Assembly (NCBI GenBank): GCA_001839685.1
Contig: MLAK01000600.1
Coordinates: 1 to 64,000, forward strand
Direction of reading: 5' to 3'
DNA: 64,000 nucleotides
Source of the DNA: Tritrichomonas foetus
Taxonomy: Eukaryota > Parabasalia > Tritrichomonadida > Tritrichomonadidae
In this document: positions 57,976 through 64,000 of the stretch, in pieces
How the letters are laid out: each line of letters begins with the position of its first letter
Numbering within the stretch: the first letter of the stretch is position 1
The notes under the pieces: model-generated
The model's input: the letters and a program-made list of their open reading frames with translations, nothing else
The model's database searches: none
What the model was told of the DNA's origin: nothing
Program-made: the position numbers and the translations under genes

Positions 57976-59110
57976 TTTATTTTTGTTGTGTAAATGTATG
58001 TTTAGCGTTAAGTATAACCCATACTTATTATATCATAAATTAATATGAAATGTGTTAATCTAATTTTTATATAAATAATCATCATGTCCTCTAAATGAAG
58101 TTAGATTGAATGATAAAGGTGGTCATTTATGTATTGAAAAAGCTTTTTTAACATAATATAGACTATAAGATAAATTTCATAAAACTCTTGATGTTGAATA
58201 AGTTATATACATACCTTTTCTCATAAAATGATATATCATATGATGAGCTATCATCAAAAAATTGTGCAGATGATTGTTTTGTTCATTGAAAAAATAAAAA
58301 AAATAAACACAAATAAATTGTAAATCCTAAATAAAAAATTAAAAAAAAATTTTGTGAATTAATTTTTCTTGTTCTGACTCGAAATGGAAACCTTAACGTT
58401 TTTTCAAGTTCCAAAAGCAGAACATACCTCTTTTATGAAGTGCCAAATCCCCTATCCGCATGAACTATACTAATTACCTCATTCTTTTATTGATTTATCG
58501 CCAGACGACCACAACGCAACACCAATTGATTCCCACACCTTGCCACCAGGAAATAAAAGGAGCCAATTAAGAATGGAGTTAACCTCAACAAGAGTTGGCA
58601 AGATTATCATGTTAGAAAAGAAAGCCTGAAAACACAATTTGAATTTCACGTGCTATACGTCTACAGCCTCTATCATTCATATTCAGTTATTAGGTCTTCC
58701 AGATCTAATTGGTTTTATTAATTTGTAGATCATTGTCTCAAGCTAATAAACCCTCATTAAATTATCTTATCATTATATTCTTTCTTCTTTATATTGCGAG
58801 CAGGTTAGCTGGAAGCAGTCATCACAAAGTAAGAATATGAATACAAAAAGCTCAGATACTAACCCGCTTCTCTTCAAGTAAAATTTCATTCAATTATTTT
58901 AAGCATATGTCACTGTATACGATATACGCCAACCGCGATACAGAAATATTGTTAGAATTCGAATAGGCGGAAGCAGTTGAGTTTTCGTTGAACGAATAAA
59001 ATTAAGTGTCACTTTTTTTATGATTCCATTTCATTGACAACAACAATTGGTGAATTGTTTACAGTGAAAAAGTTTGTGATTGGCGTTTTTTCAATGACTA
59101 TTGATCGTTC
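57976..59110. other. long intergenic region
   Basis: About 1.1 kb between two plus-strand genes. It is less AT-rich than neighbouring spacers at ~58490-58620, where CTTGCCA (58539-58545) and TGGCAAG (58596-58602) are complementary. No ORF, tRNA or known RNA is recognised. Confidence 0.4.
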
Positions 59111-59115
59111 TCATT
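59111..59115 (+). promoter_or_regulatory. initiator-like element (TCATT)
   Basis: TCATT matches TCA-pyrimidine-A/T and ends 12 bases before the formin ATG at 59128. This favours that start over the upstream TTG at 59101. Confidence 0.5.
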
Positions 59116-59127
59116 CAAAATCCTCAA

Positions 59128-62100
59128 ATGTCACGATTGAAGAAAGCCCCGAAAGACTTTGTTCCATTTCGTGAATACAATGGACACACGGAAGTGCCAC
59201 CAGACGATGCGATCGATGTTTTATTCACCGATCTTCTCGATGATCTCGCCTTATCCACCGATGAAAGAAATAGACTCATGAACTTACCAATATTAGAAAA
59301 GTGGACTTTTTATAAAAATCAAAGAATTAATGACGCCCAAACTCCACATCCATCATTGATATTGAAGCATTTGAGAGAAGGTCCAACAGTCGATATTATC
59401 GAAAATATTCAATCCTACTTAAAAACAGGAAGAAATTCATGGTGTGGCTTATTTTTTGATAACAAAGGAATTCAAACCCTAATTGCAATTGTTGGCCGAC
59501 TTTCATCTTTACAAACGTCATTTTCGAATATTTCACCAGAACCATGCAAATTAATGACAGCTGCTCTTGTTGCATTAAGGATGTGTTGTAATCATCCTGC
59601 AGGAGCTTCTGAAATCACAAACTATACAGATGCCATTCCGATTTTCATTAAATCAATGATTCAAGACTATCCTGAAACATTCATTCCGAACTTTTCCATT
59701 CTCCTTGCCTACCTATTTGAATCTGATGGAAACAAAATTTTGTATTGTTTAGACACAATTTTAAATTTAATGAAGCCAAAATGGAAAAGCATTAATACAA
59801 TAATTGGTGGTCAAGTTAATATGAACTTTATTAAGCCTTTTATTACATTTTTAAACGGTCTCAATTTTGCTTTAGATGATTATCAAGACAAAAGACTTGA
59901 TTTGTATTTTATTTTAGATAAAGAAGGAATTCTTTATCGTCTTTCAGAAATAGAATTCAATTATCCTTCACTACAAAGTACACCACTACCACAACTCGTT
60001 GAAACCATGAGAAACGATATTGATGGACTCTCTACTGTTTTTGGTGAAGCTTATTTGAATCCATTCAATCTTGAAACAGTTACTGAAAAAGTTGATGAAT
60101 GTTTACTTGAGCATCCTGAACTTTTTAATTCTTTACTTCTTCAACTTTTCTCGATTACTGTGAATGACAGTAAAGCAATTGAACCAATTCTTACATTTTT
60201 CCACAATTTCCTCATTGTTGAGCGTTTACTGCTTGCAAAAGGTGATCGAACAAGCATGCAACAAGCTATTGAAGTTGCATCGAATTATGGAATCCCAATT
60301 AAATTACCTTTACTTTCTGAAGACTATGAAATTTATACAAGATTGGCACAAGAAGCCCTTTTTATTAGAAAACAAGAAATGGAAGAATATGATCTTGCCG
60401 ATCTTGTTGCTGATTTAAAGGAACAAGCTAAATCGAAAAAGATGAAAGGAAAAGGAAAAAAAATGCAAATTGATGATTTAAGAGCATTGAATCCAGATAT
60501 AACTGAAAAGTTACATAATCAAATCGATAAACTTAAAGAAGAAAATGAAGAATTGAAGAAGAAAATTGAAGAAGGTATTTTCAATGCTTCAAAAGGAACT
60601 GGAGCAGGTGGAAATAACCCAGCGGATGCTTCAGTACCTGCTCCTGCACCACCACCGCCTCCACCACCACCACCACCACCTCCTCCTCCACCTCCTCCTC
60701 CTCCTCCTCCACCTCCACCTCCAGGAGCACCACCACCGCCTCCATTGCCAGGTGGAATGATGGGCAGAAGAGCCGCCGCACCACCAGTGAAAATGAAGAA
60801 GCTGCCTTGGGAAAGAGTTCCAAAAGACCAAATCGAAAAATCGGTGTGGAAGAATGTAAATCAAGAAGAAATTGAATTCCCAATGAAAGATCTTTATGAT
60901 AAATTCAAGCTTGCCGATGCTAAACTTGAAATTAAAGCTAAAAAAGGACCAGAAAAGGTGACTGTCATTGACGCAAAGCGTGGGAAGTCAATTGGTTTAT
61001 TCATTCAAAAACTTAAGAAAGATGGACAGGAAGTTGCCAAATCTATTAAAAATCTTGATAGAGAAGCCTTCACTTTGGATCAACTCCAAAACATGTTCTT
61101 GTTTGTTTCAAGCAGAGATGATGTGACAAAGATCCGTGAATTCAAAGGTCAGTTATCTGATCTTTCACCGCCTGATCTTTTCATGCATTATTTAACAACT
61201 GTTCGTCTTTGTGATATTCATTTAACTTTCTTAATGCTCCAACTTGATGCAATTCCAACAATTACTTTCCAAATGTCAACTTTTAGAAATATTTATAAAG
61301 CATTAAAAGCAGCACATCAATCATCTACACTTATTAAATTGCTTGGCGTTGTTTTAAAGGTTGGTAATGCAATGAATGGAGGAACACCAAACTCAGGATT
61401 TCTTGGTTTCCAACTTGAATCATTACTCAGACTTGGTGATGTCCGTTCTAATGATCCAAAAGTTACTCTGCTTCACTTTATTGTTGGATCATTTAAGAAA
61501 GAAGAACTTGAACAACTTGAAGTTGAAATGTCCCCACTCATGCAATGTGGTAGAGTTGATTTTGAAGGCATGAGGTCACAATTCACTGATACAATTGCAC
61601 CAATTTCAACCTGTAGAGCTAAAATGGATGATGCAGATGAACTAAAAATAGAAGGCTATACTCTTGGTGATAAATTTAGAGAATTCGATAAACAAGTTAA
61701 ACCACTTATTGATAAAGGTCATAAAAAGCTCACTAAAATTACAAATGAATATAAAGAATTATCCGCCTACTTTGGACAAGATCCAACAAAAGTCACAATT
61801 ACAAACTTTATCACAAATCTTCAACAGTTCATTCGAAACTTACAGAAAGCAAGAGACGAAAATGAAAAAAGACTCAGCGCTCGTGCCAAAGCCAAAGAAA
61901 GACGTGCAGCTGCACTCAAAAAGAACATATGCGGCGAAAAAGACGAAAACAAAGGCCAAAGAAACGTTATCGACAGAATCGAAGCTAATCTTATCAAGAA
62001 ATCTGTAAAAGTTAGGAAAGGTGATGGTGAAGATGAAGAAGAAGTTGAGATTTCAGATGAAGCAATGAATAGAAGAAAGAAGCTATATTCAATTGTTTCA

Positions 62101-63000
62101 CGAAAACGACAAATGTCAAATGTTCCAAATCCAAATGATGATCCGGAAAGCATTCCAGTTCCAAAACCAGAAAACGACGGAAATGAAGCAAGTCCTGAAG
62201 AAGGAGAATCACCAAAGCCATTACGTGGAAGAGGTCGAGGAAGAGGAAGAGGAGCTCGTGGAGGAAGAGGTGGAGTAAAAAGTGCAAGTGATCTCAAAGG
62301 ATTGTCTTTACGAGATCAAATACGATTAAGGAGACTTGAAAATCAAGCCAATAAAGAAAATGAAGAAGGTAACGAAGCTTCTCCTGCACCGCCTCCAAGG
62401 AGAAAGATGCTTCCTCCACTTCCTCCTCCACCTGATGAGCCTGAAGCAGCACAAGCACCAAATGAAACTCCACAGCTACCGTCAACGCCACCACAGCAAC
62501 AAACTGAACAAACACAAGACCAAGAACAGATGAATGCAGCTGCTCCTCCTCCCCCTCCACCACCGCCACTGCCTTCGCAGGGATCAGCAGAGAAGCCAAA
62601 GAAGAAAGGATTTCTTGGAAAACTCCTCAGGAAGAAAGGTGAGTCTCATGAATCTTCACCAAAATCGCCAAAACAGGCTAAAAAAGGCAATCATGAAGAA
62701 ATACCAAAAATGAAACCAATTGAATCTGAACAAGAATCTCCTCATCCGCCACTGTCACCACAAAAAGTAAACACGCCGCAAAAAGTAAACACACCTCAAA
62801 AAATAAATATATCTCAAAAAGCAAAATCTCCCCCAAAAACCAAATCGCCTAAATCTTCTCCAAGAAGAAAGAAGCAGGAAGCCAGTGAAGATGACGGCAG
62901 TGGATACGAGTATGTGAGCTCAAGTGGATACTACAGTGATAACGATGCCTTTGATAATCCGGATTTTGACAGATCATCTGATGGCAGTGAAGGCAAATAA
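59128..63000 (+). CDS. diaphanous-type formin (FH3-FH1-FH2)
   Basis: Predicted 1290-residue formin, which nucleates and elongates actin filaments. Residues ~15-420 form the helical GBD/FH3 armadillo region (LKHLREGPTVDIIENI; NSWCGLFFDNKGIQTLI). A coiled coil follows near 460-490 (HNQIDKLKEENEELKKKIEE). FH1 is a near-uninterrupted poly-Pro run at ~505-545, which would bind profilin. FH2 spans ~555-915, with KKLPWERVPKD, VIDAKRGKSIGLFIQ, and the signature GNAMNGGTPNSGFLGFQLES near 745. The C-terminal ~370 residues are unusual in length: an RG-rich stretch (GRGRGRGRGARGGRGG), a Leu/Arg helix (LSLRDQIRLRRLE) that may act as a DAD-like segment, two more Pro clusters and a basic Ser/Pro/Lys repeat. 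The first ATG is at 59128. Confidence 0.95.
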   Translation: MSRLKKAPKDFVPFREYNGHTEVPPDDAIDVLFTDLLDDLALSTDERNRLMNLPILEKWTFYKNQRINDAQTPHPSLILKHLREGPTVDIIENIQSYLKTGRNSWCGLFFDNKGIQTLIAIVGRLSSLQTSFSNISPEPCKLMTAALVALRMCCNHPAGASEITNYTDAIPIFIKSMIQDYPETFIPNFSILLAYLFESDGNKILYCLDTILNLMKPKWKSINTIIGGQVNMNFIKPFITFLNGLNFALDDYQDKRLDLYFILDKEGILYRLSEIEFNYPSLQSTPLPQLVETMRNDIDGLSTVFGEAYLNPFNLETVTEKVDECLLEHPELFNSLLLQLFSITVNDSKAIEPILTFFHNFLIVERLLLAKGDRTSMQQAIEVASNYGIPIKLPLLSEDYEIYTRLAQEALFIRKQEMEEYDLADLVADLKEQAKSKKMKGKGKKMQIDDLRALNPDITEKLHNQIDKLKEENEELKKKIEEGIFNASKGTGAGGNNPADASVPAPAPPPPPPPPPPPPPPPPPPPPPPPPPGAPPPPPLPGGMMGRRAAAPPVKMKKLPWERVPKDQIEKSVWKNVNQEEIEFPMKDLYDKFKLADAKLEIKAKKGPEKVTVIDAKRGKSIGLFIQKLKKDGQEVAKSIKNLDREAFTLDQLQNMFLFVSSRDDVTKIREFKGQLSDLSPPDLFMHYLTTVRLCDIHLTFLMLQLDAIPTITFQMSTFRNIYKALKAAHQSSTLIKLLGVVLKVGNAMNGGTPNSGFLGFQLESLLRLGDVRSNDPKVTLLHFIVGSFKKEELEQLEVEMSPLMQCGRVDFEGMRSQFTDTIAPISTCRAKMDDADELKIEGYTLGDKFREFDKQVKPLIDKGHKKLTKITNEYKELSAYFGQDPTKVTITNFITNLQQFIRNLQKARDENEKRLSARAKAKERRAAALKKNICGEKDENKGQRNVIDRIEANLIKKSVKVRKGDGEDEEEVEISDEAMNRRKKLYSIVSRKRQMSNVPNPNDDPESIPVPKPENDGNEASPEEGESPKPLRGRGRGRGRGARGGRGGVKSASDLKGLSLRDQIRLRRLENQANKENEEGNEASPAPPPRRKMLPPLPPPPDEPEAAQAPNETPQLPSTPPQQQTEQTQDQEQMNAAAPPPPPPPPLPSQGSAEKPKKKGFLGKLLRKKGESHESSPKSPKQAKKGNHEEIPKMKPIESEQESPHPPLSPQKVNTPQKVNTPQKINISQKAKSPPKTKSPKSSPRRKKQEASEDDGSGYEYVSSSGYYSDNDAFDNPDFDRSSDGSEGK
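62759..62850 (+). repeat. degenerate 18-bp coding repeat (PQKVNT) in formin tail
   Basis: About five imperfect 18-base units (CCRCAAAAAGTAAACACR-like) encoding PQKVNT, PQKVNT, PQKINI, SQKAKS, PPKTKS. They give a basic, Pro-spaced linker. Confidence 0.75.
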
Positions 63001-63104
63001 GACGAATAACTTTGCGATTTTTATATTATATTTTAATTTAAATACTCACCATATGAACTTTTCTATATTATTTTCTTTTGTGAATAAATACATTATTTAT
63101 TAAT

Positions 63105-63176
63105 AAAAAAGGTCAGATTAATAAAAAAGGTCAGATAAACAAAAAAGGTCAGATAAACAAAAAAGGTCAGATTAAT
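63105..63176. repeat. 18-bp minisatellite, four copies
   Basis: Four tandem units AAAAAAGGTCAGATWAAY, starting at 63105, 63123, 63141 and 63159. The outer two carry TTAAT and the inner two TAAAC at the end. It lies between two convergent genes. Confidence 0.95.
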
Positions 63177-63196
63177 AAAATGTATTTTAGTAAAAA

Positions 63197-64000
63197 TCAA
63201 ATAAGATGAAAAAGAGATTCGATTGATTCTCTCGTGTCTAAATTTTCAAACAATGATTTCCTTTTAGTATCATCGATTTTGTCAGCGATTTCATTTTTCA
63301 GTTCTTCATTCTTGAATGTTTTATTTGCATGTGCACACAAAACACAAAAACAGAGAAAATTTGGAGAATTCACAATTTCTTCTTTCTTTAAAAGCTCGCT
63401 AAAACTGGAATTATACTTCATTATTGCATCACAGGCATTAACGGCAAAAACTACATTTGAGTCTGCTGATAAAGCAGTCTTTAATAACTCTTCAGTGATT
63501 TCTTTCTTCATTATAAACTTTAGATCATTGAATGCACTTCGATAAATATCAATAGTTTCAATACTTACTAACTTGAAGGAATTCAAAACAGTTTCTGGAT
63601 ATTTCATTGTCATGAATTTATCATAATCTGTCATATTAGGCCATGCATTTAATACATTGTAAGTGAATGCAGGGAAGATTTGACATAAAAGATCAGTAAT
63701 TTCCATAATTAATTTCTGTGGTAACAATGGCGAAAATGGAAACATGCAGGAACGATAAAAAGCACGTGCATAAGAAGGTGGTCTATTCGAGAAATGAATT
63801 GCATTTTTCTCATCAATTTCCTTTTTAATATCTGGTTCATCAAAATATGAAGAAGGAATTAAATAACGATAAAAATTGCTGGCTGTTTCATTCTTCGGTT
63901 CTAAAATTTTGTAAATGATTTGAAATTGTGGGAATGTTAATTTAAGATGAGCGAAAAATGTGAAAAATGAAGAAGGAAAGTATTTTTGCTTTGACAGACA
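63197..64000 (-). CDS. 3' part of a large helical protein of unknown function (partial)
   Basis: The frame is open from the right window edge to the stop at 63197, giving the last 267 residues of a longer protein; an internal ATG at 63745 is not the start. The sequence is helical and aromatic-rich at the beginning (YFPSSFFTFFAHLKLTFPQF), then NRPPSYARAFYRSC, and then charged helices (ELLKKEEIVNSPN). I do not recognise the family. The PSSFFTFF stretch and a following FYRYL resemble PSFFGFF and EFYTCV in the 830-residue protein at 5350, so they may be relatives. The fold, membership and 5' end cannot be settled from this window. Confidence 0.65.
   Translation of the reverse strand, partial: CLSKQKYFPSSFFTFFAHLKLTFPQFQIIYKILEPKNETASNFYRYLIPSSYFDEPDIKKEIDEKNAIHFSNRPPSYARAFYRSCMFPFSPLLPQKLIMEITDLLCQIFPAFTYNVLNAWPNMTDYDKFMTMKYPETVLNSFKLVSIETIDIYRSAFNDLKFIMKKEITEELLKTALSADSNVVFAVNACDAIMKYNSSFSELLKKEEIVNSPNFLCFCVLCAHANKTFKNEELKNEIADKIDDTKRKSLFENLDTRESIESLFHLI

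Noticed and set aside
60581..60883. Antisense frames across the poly-Pro region (Glu/Val- or Trp/Arg-rich)
   Set aside because: They are by-products of the CCN repeats of the formin FH1 region.

Overview
The window is nuclear DNA of an AT-rich, essentially intron-free unicellular eukaryote, most likely a trichomonad parabasalid. Tritrichomonas foetus or a close relative is my best guess, but I cannot confirm the species. The reasons are: very long uninterrupted reading frames (2602, 2068 and 1879 codons); TCA-pyrimidine-A/T initiator-like elements just upstream of several ATGs; stop codons often embedded in TAAA, the trichomonad poly(A) signal context; a chaperonin-10 with a hydrogenosome-type presequence; and a gene set typical of trichomonads (NEK kinase, Sel1-repeat protein with a kinase-like head, GAF-phosphodiesterase, subtilisin-like surface protease, metacaspase, BEACH protein).

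Layout. 1-5 kb: PP2A B56-like subunit, a possible transposase remnant, a Rab GTPase, a 20-bp minisatellite and a coiled-coil protein. 5-13.6 kb: a large unrecognised protein, an eroded Gfo/Idh/MocA oxidoreductase, a small membrane protein, a NEK kinase, a frameshifted metacaspase and Cpn10. 13.6-25 kb: a long gene-poor gap, a giant pseudokinase-Sel1 protein, a small IQ-like protein, a repeat-rich BTB-like/tubby-like protein, and a second gene-poor gap with an eroded zinc-finger gene. 25-38.5 kb: a PPP phosphatase, a 2068-residue membrane protein, an ARM-like protein and a membrane-anchored subtilase. 38.6-53 kb: a coiled-coil protein, a C2-domain protein, a karyopherin-beta-like protein and a 2602-residue WDFY3/ALFY-like BEACH protein. 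53-64 kb: a Qc-SNARE, a GAF-PDE, a formin and the 3' part of an unrecognised gene.

There is no operon logic; neighbours are independently transcribed. Functionally the set covers membrane trafficking (Rab, SNARE, BEACH, C2), signalling (B56, PPP, NEK, PDE), actin (formin), surface proteolysis and membrane proteins, nucleocytoplasmic transport and organelle protein folding. Several frames extend upstream through non-ATG codons; the starts given here are moved to the first plausible ATG. I saw no rRNA, tRNA, CRISPR array or complete mobile element.
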